64,000 bases of DNA, from assembly GCF_050563545.1 (NCBI RefSeq), contig NZ_JBNXUM010000018.1:1-64000 (forward strand). Reading direction: 5' to 3'. The notes under the pieces are model-generated. The model was not told the DNA's origin, searched no databases, and was given only the letters and a program-made list of their open reading frames with translations. The stretch's first letter is position 1; each line of letters begins with the position of its first letter. The DNA is from Falsiroseomonas sp050563545. GTDB taxonomy: Bacteria > Pseudomonadota > Alphaproteobacteria > Acetobacterales > Acetobacteraceae. Made by a program: the position numbers and the translations under genes. Shown one piece after another: positions 51,697 to 59,812 of this stretch.

Positions 51697-52344
51697 TCAA
51701 AGGCGCTGCAGCAGATCCTTCTTCGCGCTCATCGAGTGGTCGAACGCCGCGACGGCGGCGCCCTCGGCATCGCGGGCGCGGATGGCGGAGAGGATGGCGC
51801 GGTGCTGCGCCGCGGCCTCGGCCATGCGGCCCGGACCGAAGCCGAGCCGCAGCCGCGCCGCGTTCACGAAGGCGCTGCGGGACTTGTAGAGCGCGGTCGC
51901 CTGCGGGTTGTCGGCGGCGGCTTCGAGCGCGTCGTGGAAGGCCTCGTTGGCGTCGAGCGCGGCCATCGCGTCGCCGCGCCCGGCGGCCTCTGCATAGGCG
52001 CGCTCGTGGCGTTCCATCGCCGCGACCTCGGCCTCGGTCGCACGCTCCGCGGCGCGGCGGGCGAGCAGCGACTGCAGCGCTCCCCGGAGGTCGTAGAGAT
52101 TGTCGAACAGCTTGGCGTCGAGCACGGGCACCACGGCGCCGCGGTGCTCGCGCATCTGCAGCAGGCCCTCGCCGGCGAGCGACAGCAGGGCCTCGCGCAC
52201 CGGGCTGATGGAGACGCCGTGCGCGCCTGCGATGGCGCCGAGGGTGCGATGGGTGCCGGGCGCCCAGTCGCCCGACAGGATCTCGCCACGCAGGCGGTCC
52301 CGGAGGATGACATAGGCTGGCGTCGAGGCGGCAGGCAGGGCCAT
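51697..52344 (-). CDS. GntR-family regulator, FadR/FCD type
   Basis: A protein of 215 aa. The winged HTH (about 10-75) reads LRDRLRGEILSGDWAPGTHR...LGAIAGAHGVSISPVREALLSLAGEGLLQM. The FCD effector domain (about 85-205) has the typical helices with LFDNLYDLRGALQSLLARRAAER and HRAILSAIRARD. FCD regulators sense small carboxylic acids. It heads the leftward operon and is divergent from another TctC gene; an 18-bp palindrome lies 17 bases upstream of its start. Confidence 0.92.
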   Translation of the reverse strand: MALPAASTPAYVILRDRLRGEILSGDWAPGTHRTLGAIAGAHGVSISPVREALLSLAGEGLLQMREHRGAVVPVLDAKLFDNLYDLRGALQSLLARRAAERATEAEVAAMERHERAYAEAAGRGDAMAALDANEAFHDALEAAADNPQATALYKSRSAFVNAARLRLGFGPGRMAEAAAQHRAILSAIRARDAEGAAVAAFDHSMSAKKDLLQRL

Positions 52345-52360
52345 GTGTTCTTATAGACAA

Positions 52361-52378
52361 TGCATTTTATAAAATGCA
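52361..52378. promoter_or_regulatory. Perfect 18-bp AT-rich palindrome, GntR operator candidate
   Basis: TGCATTTTA followed by its exact complement TAAAATGCA lies in the 129-base gap between the GntR gene and the divergent tctC at 52474. It is a marked AT-rich island in GC-rich DNA. GntR/FCD regulators bind short palindromes close to their own start, so this is a likely operator for both directions. Confidence 0.65.
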
Positions 52379-52473
52379 AGATGTCATTCGGACCGGCCTT
52401 CACCTTGGCCGTTCAGGGATGACGGGCGCGCACGCGGGAAGGCGGTGGCGTCACGAGGGAGGAGACAGACCCC

Positions 52474-53433
52474 ATGCACCGACGATCGCTGCTGTCCGCC
52501 GGCGCGCTTGCAGCCCTTCCGCGGGTAGCCCGCGCCCAGGCCTTTCCGGCCCGTGCCATCCGGTTCCTCGTCCCCTTCGGTGCCGGCACCGCCACCGACA
52601 ACACCGCACGCTTCATCGGTGCCCGGATCACCGAGGCGACGGGCCAGCCTGTCGTGGTGGACAACCGACCCGGCGGAAACGGCGTGATCGGCGTCATGGC
52701 GGCCAAGGCGGCGCCGGCCGACGGCTACACCGTGATGATCACCGGGATGACCACGCAGATCGGCAATCCCGAGCTGATCCCGAACCTCCCCTACGATCCC
52801 GTCGCGGATTTCGCGCCGCTGACGACGCTGGGCCGCGGCGCGATGGTGCTCCTGGTCAGGCCGGCCGGCCCGCATGGCAGCGTGGCCGACCTCGTCGCGG
52901 CAGGGCGGCAGGCCCCGGGGCGCCTCACCTTCGCGTCCGCCAGCCTCACCAGCCGCGGTGCCGCGGAGGTCCTGAACGCCGAGACGGGGATTGCCGCCGT
53001 CAACGTCTCCTACCGCGCCTCGCCCGCGGCGCTGACGGACCTGATCGGGGGGCAGGTGGACTTCGCCTTCACCGAGACCCTGACCGCAATGCCCCTGGTC
53101 CGCAGCGGGACCTTGCGCGCGCTCGGCGTCTCGCAGCCGCAGCGTGTCGCTGGCCTCGGCGACGTGCCGACCTTCGACGAAGCCGGCATTCCCGGCCTGC
53201 GGCTCGCGGTGTGGAACGCGGCCTATGCGCCGGCCGCCACGCCGCCGGCGATCCTCGATCGGCTGAACGCCCTTCTGACCGATGCGCTTCGCCGGCCCGA
53301 GACCGAAGCCTTCTTCGCGCGCGACGGCTTCCAGCCGATGCCGCTCGACAGCGCCGCCTTCGCCCGCTTCCAGGCGGAGGAGCACGTCCAGTGGGCCGCC
53401 ATCATTCGACGTGCCGGCATCACGCTCGACTAG
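52474..53433 (+). CDS. TctC/Bug-family periplasmic substrate-binding protein
   Basis: A protein of 319 aa. Leader MHRRSLLSAGALAALPRVARAQ, then RAIRFLVPFGAGTATDNTAR, QPVVVDNRPGGNGVIGVMAA, VNVSYRASPAALTDLIG and ATPPAILDRLNALL. GGGAGGAG precedes the ATG at 52474. It is divergent from the GntR operon and may be under the same palindrome. It ends in overlap with the convergent LacI gene (the stop codons share bases 53431-53432). Confidence 0.93.
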   Translation: MHRRSLLSAGALAALPRVARAQAFPARAIRFLVPFGAGTATDNTARFIGARITEATGQPVVVDNRPGGNGVIGVMAAKAAPADGYTVMITGMTTQIGNPELIPNLPYDPVADFAPLTTLGRGAMVLLVRPAGPHGSVADLVAAGRQAPGRLTFASASLTSRGAAEVLNAETGIAAVNVSYRASPAALTDLIGGQVDFAFTETLTAMPLVRSGTLRALGVSQPQRVAGLGDVPTFDEAGIPGLRLAVWNAAYAPAATPPAILDRLNALLTDALRRPETEAFFARDGFQPMPLDSAAFARFQAEEHVQWAAIIRRAGITLD

Positions 53434-54473
53434 GACCAGGTCTGGGATGCCAGCGGCGGCGGTGCCGTGCTGTCGCGCACCACCAGGCGGACGGCAACCT
53501 CGTTGACGGCCGGGGTCACCCGCCCCGCCATGAGGTCGAGCAGCAGCTCGCCGGCGCGCTGGCCGATCTCGCCGGCCGGCACCTGCACCGTGGTCAGGGG
53601 AGGCGACAGGAAGGCCGCGAAGTCGAGATCGTTGAAGCCGGCGACCGACACGTCCCGCGGCACCTGGCGCCCCTGCGCGCTGGCCTCGATCAGCGCGCCG
53701 AAGGCGAGCTGGTCGTTGCCGCAGATGACCGCGGTCGGACGAGGCCTGGCGCCGAGCAGCGCGCGCATCGCGATCCGGCCTTCCTCGATCCGATAGGGCC
53801 GCTCGATCAGCCGTTCCGCCCGCAGCGTGAGGCCGGCCGTGGCAAGCGCGGCGCGCACCCCTTCGACGCGCGCCGCGGCGCGGTCGTTGTCCGCGATGCG
53901 CCCGGCGATCACGCCGAACTCGCGATGGCCGAGATCGAGGAGGTAGCGCGTCAGCGTCGCCGCGGCCGCCCGGTTGTCGAACCCGACGCAAGGGGCATCA
54001 GGCATCAGCGTCCAGGTGCAGACGACCGGCACCCCCGCCGCGTCCAGGGCAGCGACCGTCGGCGCGGCGTGCTGCGCGCCGACGAGCACGATCCCGTCGA
54101 TGCCGCGCGCCAGGAGTTCCAGCACCTCGCGGCGCTCGGCATCCGGATCGTAGCCCGAGCTGGCCAGCAGCAGCGTGTAGCCCGCCTTGTCCACGACATG
54201 CTGCAGGGCTTCCACGGCGATGGCGAAGCCCGCATTGGCAAGGCTCGGCACGACGGCCGCGATCGTGCGGCTGTGCCGCGTGGACAGCGCGCGCGCCGCG
54301 CCGTGCGGGAGGTAGCCGAGATTCGCGGCGGCGGCCTGCACGCGCTCCCGCAGCACGGGACCGACCGCGCGGCCGGAGGTCAGCACGCGTGATGCGGTGG
54401 CGAGGGAGACGCCGGCCTGCCTTGCGACGTCCTGAAGGCGAGGGCGCCGACCGTTCTGGAAAACTTTTTCCAT
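53430..54473 (-). CDS. LacI-family transcriptional regulator
   Basis: A protein of 347 aa. The HTH RLQDVARQAGVSLATASRVL is at about residues 10-29 with the hinge helix GYLPHGAARALSTR, followed by a periplasmic-binding-protein-like sensor domain (IAAVVPSLANAGF, IDGIVLVGAQHA, AVICGNDQLAFGAL, VPRDVSVAGFNDLDFAAFLSPPLTTV). The ATG at 54473 with AAGG upstream is used; ATG 54485 is an alternative. It is divergent from the ADP-ribosylglycohydrolase operon, with two operator-like palindromes nearby. Confidence 0.92.
   Translation of the reverse strand: MEKVFQNGRRPRLQDVARQAGVSLATASRVLTSGRAVGPVLRERVQAAAANLGYLPHGAARALSTRHSRTIAAVVPSLANAGFAIAVEALQHVVDKAGYTLLLASSGYDPDAERREVLELLARGIDGIVLVGAQHAAPTVAALDAAGVPVVCTWTLMPDAPCVGFDNRAAAATLTRYLLDLGHREFGVIAGRIADNDRAAARVEGVRAALATAGLTLRAERLIERPYRIEEGRIAMRALLGARPRPTAVICGNDQLAFGALIEASAQGRQVPRDVSVAGFNDLDFAAFLSPPLTTVQVPAGEIGQRAGELLLDLMAGRVTPAVNEVAVRLVVRDSTAPPPLASQTWS
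54457..54472. promoter_or_regulatory. LacI-type operator, overlapping the lacI-like start codon
   Basis: TGGAAAAC/TTTTTCCA, 7 of 8 half-site positions symmetrical, running into the start codon of the regulator gene. Paired with the perfect site at 54568 (centres 111 bp apart), it may allow looping and self-repression. Confidence 0.45.
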
Positions 54474-54527
54474 ACGCCTTGTCATGCCAGCATTCCGGCC
54501 GCTGCTCAATGCTGAATGAATCAGTAT

Positions 54528-54533
54528 TTGACA
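54528..54533 (+). promoter_or_regulatory. Candidate -35 element for the ribosylglycohydrolase-ABC operon
   Basis: TTGACA is an exact -35 hexamer. A -10 at the 17-base spacing is only ACATCG (54551), so the promoter call is weak. If used, transcription would start near 54563, and the operator at 54568-54583 would lie just downstream, a usual position for repression. Confidence 0.3.
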
Positions 54534-54567
54534 GGGGCGGAGGGACGGTGACATCGTCGGGGCAGGT

Positions 54568-54583
54568 TGGAAAGCGCTTTCCA
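54568..54583. promoter_or_regulatory. Perfect LacI-family operator
   Basis: TGGAAAGC facing GCTTTCCA is a perfect 16-bp palindrome with the central CG typical of LacI/GalR-family operators. It lies between the regulator gene and the operon starting at 54674. Confidence 0.75.
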
Positions 54584-54673
54584 GAACAGCGCCTCCATCC
54601 GTTCAAGAGCGCCCGGCAGCGCCTGCCGGCGGAAACCAGATGCGTGCCGCCGCACGGCGCGCCGGAGGACGAC

Positions 54674-55702
54674 GTGGACGTCACGCAGCGCAGCACAGCC
54701 AATCGTCCCGACCGCCTCACCGGCCATGCCGAGGCCTGCCTGGTCTTCGGCATCGTCGGCGACGCGATGGGCACGCCATCCGAGAACCTGACCGCCGACA
54801 CCATCGCCGCGCGGTTCGGCCGCATCGAGACCTTCACCGGCACCGGCACCGACGACACGATCATGCGCGACCTCCTGGCCGATGCGCTGATCGCCACCGA
54901 GGGCCGCGCGACCGCCGACGACTGGGCCCGGCAATGGCTCGACCAGGCGCGGGAGATCTTCGGCGTGAAGGTCGGCAAGTTCTTTCCTTCGGTCCTGCAT
55001 GCCGCGCGCAAGCTGAGCTACGACTACCTGCCGCGGCTCGTGCATCTCGGGAACATGCCGAGCTCGAGCTCGGCCATGGCGATCAGCCCGGTCGGCATCG
55101 TCAACGCGGCGAACCCGACGGCCGCCGCATCCCAGGCCTTCGACATCGCCGGCCTGATCCATGGCGGCGAGGTGGGGTTCTGCCAGGATGCCGCCGCGTC
55201 GCTCGCGGCCGCCATCGCGGCCGCCCTGGCCCCCGGCGCGACGCTCGACGACGCCATGCGTGCGGCGGAGGACGCGATCAGGCCCTGGAGCGGCGGCGAG
55301 ATGCGGGGCCTCGTGCGCGACGCGATCGCGCTCGCGCGCGACAGCGGCAGCGAGGCCGCTTTCCGCGCGGCCTACCAGGCCCGCTTCAGCCGCGTCATCG
55401 CCTGCGATTCGCGCGAGACCGTGCCGGCGGCGCTCGGGATCTCGATCCTCGCGGCAGGCGATCCGTGGCTCGCCTGCGTCATCGGCGCGAATTTCGGGCG
55501 CGACGCCGACACCATCGCCTGCATGGCCGGCGGACTTTGCGGGGCGCTCGGCGGCATGCCCGACGACATCGGCTCGCGGCTCGATCCGCTGCCGCCCGAT
55601 GCGCGCGCGCTGCAGCGCGACAGGGCCGAGGCCCTGGTCCGGGTCGCGCGCATGAAGGCCGCACGGGAGCTGGCGGCCTGGCAGCGCGCCGCCGCGCTGT
55701 GA
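54674..55702 (+). CDS. ADP-ribosylglycohydrolase-family protein
   Basis: A protein of 342 aa. Metal-binding motifs of the ARH/DraG fold are present: FGIVGDAMGTPSE (about 19-31), TGTDDTIMRD and the C-terminal GRDADTIACMAGGLCGALGG. The enzyme removes or hydrolyses ADP-ribose or a nucleoside-like glycoside. GTG at 54674 with GGAGG seven bases upstream is chosen. Context (LacI regulator and sugar ABC genes) suggests an imported glycoside rather than a protein-linked ADP-ribose as substrate (inference). Confidence 0.88.
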   Translation: MDVTQRSTANRPDRLTGHAEACLVFGIVGDAMGTPSENLTADTIAARFGRIETFTGTGTDDTIMRDLLADALIATEGRATADDWARQWLDQAREIFGVKVGKFFPSVLHAARKLSYDYLPRLVHLGNMPSSSSAMAISPVGIVNAANPTAAASQAFDIAGLIHGGEVGFCQDAAASLAAAIAAALAPGATLDDAMRAAEDAIRPWSGGEMRGLVRDAIALARDSGSEAAFRAAYQARFSRVIACDSRETVPAALGISILAAGDPWLACVIGANFGRDADTIACMAGGLCGALGGMPDDIGSRLDPLPPDARALQRDRAEALVRVARMKAARELAAWQRAAAL

Positions 55703-55731
55703 CGTCCGAACCAGAAGGAGGGAGACAGGAC

Positions 55732-57099
55732 ATGGACGGGCAGGACAAGCGCGGGACGACCAGGCGGCGCTTCGTCGCGGCAGGCGGGACGCTGCTCGCG
55801 GTCGCACCGCGCGCCGGGCGCGCGCAGGCGAGGCGACGCGTCGTCTGGTGGTACGAGGCAGCGACCCCGGCCGACCAGCGCACGCTCGACCGCCTGCTCG
55901 TGCAGCCCTTCAACCAGAGCCAGCGCGACTACGAGCTGGTGATGGAATACCGCGGCAACGCGCTGCCGAACCAGCTGCTGGTCGCGGTTTCCGCCGGAGA
56001 GGGGCCCGACATCGTCCTCACCTCCGGGCCCGCCTGGACGCAGCGCTTCGTCGCGGGCAACCGCCTGGTCGCGCTCGACCGCTGGGCCGACCAGTTCGGC
56101 TGGCGCGACAAGTTCGTGCCCGTCATGCTCAATACCGCCGTGTTCGGCGGCAAGCTCTACGCCCTGCCGAAATCCTACGAGACGCAGGTGCTGTTCTACA
56201 ACCGCACGCTGTTCGAGCAGCGGCAATGGAGGGCGCCGCGGACCGGCGCGGAGCTGGAGGCCGTCGCCGCGGCCATGATCGCGGCGAACATCACGCCGAT
56301 CGCCGGCGGCAGCTCCGGCCAGCGCTTCGTCAACCGGCAGTATCTCGGCGTCGTGTTCAACACGCAGGCCGGTCCCGAGAATGTCTACCGCGCGCTGCGC
56401 GGCGAGATGCCCTGGAACGCGCCGCCTTTCGTGGACTCCGTGGCGACGCTGAAGTCCTGGTGGGACAAGGGCTGGTTCGGTGGCCAGCGCTACTTCTCCA
56501 CGACCAACCAGCAGGCCTTCTCGCTGATGGCGGCGGGGCGCGCGGGGATGGCGATGCAGGGGTCATGGGCGTTCCAGTGGGTGCCGGACAGCTTCGCGAG
56601 GACCGGACAGCAGCTGGACTGGGTACCGCTGCCCCGTCTGGCCGACAGCGCGCCGTATCCGGTCTTCCCGCTCGGCATCGGCGCCAATCTCGCGATCAAC
56701 GCGGCGTCCCGCGCGCAGGAGGGTGCCGCCCTGGTCCTTGACCGCATCACGGACGAGGCCTTCATCCGCGCGATTTCCCCGTTGTGGGAGGGCGAGTGGA
56801 ACCTGCCTCTGCGCGCGCTGATCCCGTCCGGTCCGGCGCCGGAGGACAATGGCAGCCGCAGCATCGACGCGATGGCCGCGCGACTGCGGGCCGAGACCGC
56901 GCGTGCCGCGACGACGGGCGCCTATGGCTACACGCCCTGGACCTTCTGGCCGACCCGCACCGATGAATTCATGAAGGCCTCGATGGAGGAGGTTTGGCTC
57001 GGCCGCATGACGCCGCGCCAGTTCTGCGACCAGCTCGACGCCACCTTCCGCCAGGATATGTCGGAGGGTCTCGCCAACATGCCGCCGCCCCGCGCGTGA
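55732..57099 (+). CDS. ABC sugar-type extracellular substrate-binding protein
   Basis: A protein of 455 aa with a Tat-type leader (TTRRRFVAAGGTLLAV, ending GRAQA). The family-1 solute-binding fold shows VVWWYEAATPADQRTLDRLLV, GEGPDIVLTSGPAW, YALPKSYETQVLFYNRTLFEQ and AAGRAGMAMQGSWAF. It resembles UgpB/MalE-type binding proteins. AAGGAGGGAG precedes the ATG at 55732. Its stop overlaps the first permease start. Confidence 0.92.
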   Translation: MDGQDKRGTTRRRFVAAGGTLLAVAPRAGRAQARRRVVWWYEAATPADQRTLDRLLVQPFNQSQRDYELVMEYRGNALPNQLLVAVSAGEGPDIVLTSGPAWTQRFVAGNRLVALDRWADQFGWRDKFVPVMLNTAVFGGKLYALPKSYETQVLFYNRTLFEQRQWRAPRTGAELEAVAAAMIAANITPIAGGSSGQRFVNRQYLGVVFNTQAGPENVYRALRGEMPWNAPPFVDSVATLKSWWDKGWFGGQRYFSTTNQQAFSLMAAGRAGMAMQGSWAFQWVPDSFARTGQQLDWVPLPRLADSAPYPVFPLGIGANLAINAASRAQEGAALVLDRITDEAFIRAISPLWEGEWNLPLRALIPSGPAPEDNGSRSIDAMAARLRAETARAATTGAYGYTPWTFWPTRTDEFMKASMEEVWLGRMTPRQFCDQLDATFRQDMSEGLANMPPPRA

Positions 57100-58022
57100 G
57101 CGAGGCGGTCCGGGCGAGGCCGGCGCTGGCCCCGCCGCGCCCGGCGGTGGCGGCGCGGCGGCGGAAGCGGCGCGACCATGGCTGGCTCTTCGTGCTGCCG
57201 GCGCTCCTGGTCAGCGCGTCGGTCGTGCTGGTGCCGGCCGCGGCGACCATCGCGCTGGCCTTCACGGACTGGGACGGGATCAGGGCACCGGCCTTCGTGG
57301 GCCTTGCGAACTTCCTCGACCTGGTTGCGGACCGGCGGTTCTGGACGGCGCTCTCCAACAACCTGATCTACACCGCGGCCTTCACCACCCTGCCCTTCGC
57401 GATCGCGCTGCTGGTGGCGACGCTGCTGATGACGATCCGGCGCGGGCGGACCGCCTTCCAGGTCGTCTTCTTCCTGCCCGCGACGATCGCGACAGTCATC
57501 CTGGCCCGCGTCTGGCAGGGCATGATCTTCAGCCCCGTGACCGGTCTCTTCGCCGCGCTGCAGCAGCACGGGATCGCGGTTGCCGACCCGCTGGCCGATC
57601 CCGCGACGGCGCTCTACGGCGTGATGCTCGTGGACATGTGGCACTGGTGGGGGTTCCTCACCGTGATCTTCTTCGCCGCCCTCCGCCAGGTGAACCGGGA
57701 CCTCATCGACGCGGCGGTGGTGGATGGCGCGGGACGCCTGCAGATGTTCCGCCACGTGCTCCTGCCCTCGATCCTGCCGACGCTGATGTTCATGCTGCTG
57801 ATGACGGTGATCTGGTCGTTCAAGGTCTTCGACTGGGTGTTCGTGCTCACCGAAGGCGGTCCCGGCTATTCGAGCGAGGTGCTGGCGACGATGGCCTATT
57901 CCGATGCCTTCCAGTCCTTCCAGGTCGGCCGCGCCTCGGCGGGATCGGTGGCGATGAGCCTGGTGGGCCTCGCCGCCATCGTGACCTATCTGCGTCTCCA
58001 GGCCCGGTCGGAGCGTCTCTGA
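57096..58022 (+). CDS. ABC sugar permease (MalF/UgpA-like)
   Basis: A protein of 308 aa with six membrane helices after a basic head. The binding-protein-dependent transport motif (EAA loop) is DLIDAAVVDGAGRLQMFRHVLLP at about residues 203-225. GTG start at 57096 overlaps the binding-protein stop (GTGA). Partner of the next gene. Confidence 0.92.
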   Translation: MSEAVRARPALAPPRPAVAARRRKRRDHGWLFVLPALLVSASVVLVPAAATIALAFTDWDGIRAPAFVGLANFLDLVADRRFWTALSNNLIYTAAFTTLPFAIALLVATLLMTIRRGRTAFQVVFFLPATIATVILARVWQGMIFSPVTGLFAALQQHGIAVADPLADPATALYGVMLVDMWHWWGFLTVIFFAALRQVNRDLIDAAVVDGAGRLQMFRHVLLPSILPTLMFMLLMTVIWSFKVFDWVFVLTEGGPGYSSEVLATMAYSDAFQSFQVGRASAGSVAMSLVGLAAIVTYLRLQARSERL

Positions 58023-58855
58023 TGGAGCGCGGACAGGGCCGGCTCGCGCTGCTGCTGACCTATGGGTTCCTGTGCGCCGCGGCCTTCTCCATCCTGCTGC
58101 CGCTCGCCCTGATGCTGCTGAACAGCCTGCGCAGCAACTTCGAGATCTACATGGACCCGATCGGTCTTCCCGACCCGCCGGACTGGGGCGTCTATGCCCG
58201 CGCGTGGGAGGATGGCGGACTGGGCCAGGCCTTCCTCAACAGCCTCCGCATTTCCGGGCTGACCATCCTGGCGGTCTGCACGACAGCGTCGATGGCGGCC
58301 TGGGCGCTGGCGCGGCGCAGCGTGCCGGGCTGGATGACGATCAGCCTGTACTTCCTCGCCACGACGACGATCCCGATCCAGCTCTTCCTGTTCCCGCTGT
58401 TCTTCCTGTTCGCCAAGCTCGGGCTGATCAACCACTGGTCCGCGGTGGTGCTGGTCTACACCGCGATCTACACGCCGTTCTCGCTGTTCCTGCTGCGCAC
58501 CTATGTCCTCGCCATTCCGGTGGAGCTCGAGGAAGCGGCCCGCATCGACGGGGCCGGGGAATGGGCGGTGTTCCGGCGCGTGGTGTTGCCGATGCTGACC
58601 CCGGGTCTGCTGACCGTCGCGCTGATCGTCGGGCTGAACAGCTGGAACGAGTTCATCATCGGCATCACCTTCCTGCAGCATGCCGAGGCCGCGACGGTGG
58701 TGGCGCGCTTCTACCAGCTCAGCGGGCGCTACCAGAACGACTGGCCGCAGATGATGGCCGCGGCGACCCTGATCGCGCTCCCGGTCGTGGTGTTCTTCAT
58801 CCTGCTGCAGCGCCGCTTCATCGAAGGCATCTCGTCCGGTGCCGTGAAGGGGTGA
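58022..58855 (+). CDS. ABC sugar permease (MalG/UgpE-like)
   Basis: A protein of 277 aa with six membrane helices. The EAA loop is ELEEAARIDGAGEWAVFRRVVLP and the C-terminus has the conserved GLNSWNEFIIG. The ATG at 58022 overlaps the previous stop (TGATG). No ATP-binding subunit gene follows; the next open sequence is a decayed RTX fragment. Confidence 0.92.
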   Translation: MERGQGRLALLLTYGFLCAAAFSILLPLALMLLNSLRSNFEIYMDPIGLPDPPDWGVYARAWEDGGLGQAFLNSLRISGLTILAVCTTASMAAWALARRSVPGWMTISLYFLATTTIPIQLFLFPLFFLFAKLGLINHWSAVVLVYTAIYTPFSLFLLRTYVLAIPVELEEAARIDGAGEWAVFRRVVLPMLTPGLLTVALIVGLNSWNEFIIGITFLQHAEAATVVARFYQLSGRYQNDWPQMMAAATLIALPVVVFFILLQRRFIEGISSGAVKG

Positions 58856-58905
58856 CGGGCGCGGGGTGAGCCGATCCCGGCCCCGCCCCCCCCCGGCGTC
58901 ACGCC

Positions 58906-58992
58906 ACCGCCCTGCAGCACGTCGTCGCCGGTGCCGCCCTTCAGCAGATCGGCGCCGAGGTTGCCGGTCAGCACGTCATTCCCGGACGCGCC
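58906..58992 (-). pseudogene. Relic of an RTX calcium-binding repeat protein
   Basis: On the minus strand, 29 codons read GASGNDVLT, GNLGADLLK and GGTGDDVLQ in succession, three nonapeptide repeats of the GGxGxDxUx kind found in hemolysin-type secreted proteins. Nothing upstream or downstream belongs to such a protein. The remainder of the gap 58856-59190 shows no gene; a run of ten C's at about 58885-58894 is low complexity. A remnant of a larger gene is the simplest explanation. Confidence 0.5.
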
Positions 58993-59190
58993 TTCGCCGG
59001 CGCGGCGATCCTTGAGCAAAACGTGCCGGCCCGCGCATCCAGCGGCGGACGCACGCGACATGCCGATGTCACGCCGTCATCACCGGCCCGTCATCAGGCC
59101 GCGCTAAAGCGGCGCCGACCGGAGACAGCATGGCCGCGGCCGACCACCCGTCGGCACCACGGCAATCGAGGCCAAGATCAGGAGCGCGAC

Positions 59191-59799
59191 TTGTCCGACC
59201 AGACCATCGCCAGCGCCCAGGACCGCCGCGGCCAGGGCGGCGTGTCCCTTTTCCTTCGCCGGTGGCTCGCGAACCCGCTCCAGATGGGGTCGGTCGTCCC
59301 GTCCTCGCGCGCGCTCGGGCGGCACGTGGCGCGGCTCGTCGAGCGCCGCGACGACGAGGTCGTGGTCGAGATCGGCGCCGGCACCGGCGCGATCTCCCGC
59401 GCGCTGCTCGCGGCCGGCGTGCCGGTGGACCGACTCGTCCTCGTCGAGATCGTGCCGGAGATGGCCGAGCACCTCGCCGCCAGCCTGCCCGGTGTCCACG
59501 TCGTCACCGGCGATGCCTTCGACCTCGTGGCGTCGCTCCCGCGCCGGATGCATGGCCGGATCGGCACGGCGATCTGCGGCATCCCCCTCGTGCTGCTGCC
59601 GCTCGAACGCCAGCGCCGCTTCGTGGACCAGGTGGAGGCGGTGGCGCCGGGCCGGGGCTTTCTGCTGTACACCTATTGCATCACCTCGCCCCTGCCCTGG
59701 GATGCGCTGGGGCTCAGCGCCCGCCGCCAGGCCTGGACGCCAATGAACTTTCCGCCTGCCAGCGTGTGGCGGTATCGCCCGCAGCCATCGCAGCCCTGA
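59191..59799 (+). CDS. Class I SAM methyltransferase, phospholipid-N-methyltransferase-like
   Basis: A protein of 202 aa. Residues 15-40 (SLFLRRWLANPLQMGSVVPSS) resemble the start of PmtA-type phospholipid N-methyltransferases. The SAM motif is VEIGAGTGAISRALL (about 57-71), with DRLVLVEIVPEMAEHL at motif II and GDAFDL further on. It would methylate phosphatidylethanolamine toward phosphatidylcholine if it is PmtA. The TTG at 59191 is chosen because GGAG is six bases upstream; no ATG lies between it and SLFL. Confidence 0.78.
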   Translation: MSDQTIASAQDRRGQGGVSLFLRRWLANPLQMGSVVPSSRALGRHVARLVERRDDEVVVEIGAGTGAISRALLAAGVPVDRLVLVEIVPEMAEHLAASLPGVHVVTGDAFDLVASLPRRMHGRIGTAICGIPLVLLPLERQRRFVDQVEAVAPGRGFLLYTYCITSPLPWDALGLSARRQAWTPMNFPPASVWRYRPQPSQP

Positions 59800-59812
59800 G
59801 CAGCCCCTGCCG

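Noticed and set aside
58729..59061. The complete 110-codon minus-strand frame that contains the RTX repeats as an intact gene
   Set aside because: Its end runs antisense through the permease 3' end and its start has no RTX character, so only the repeat block is kept as a relic.
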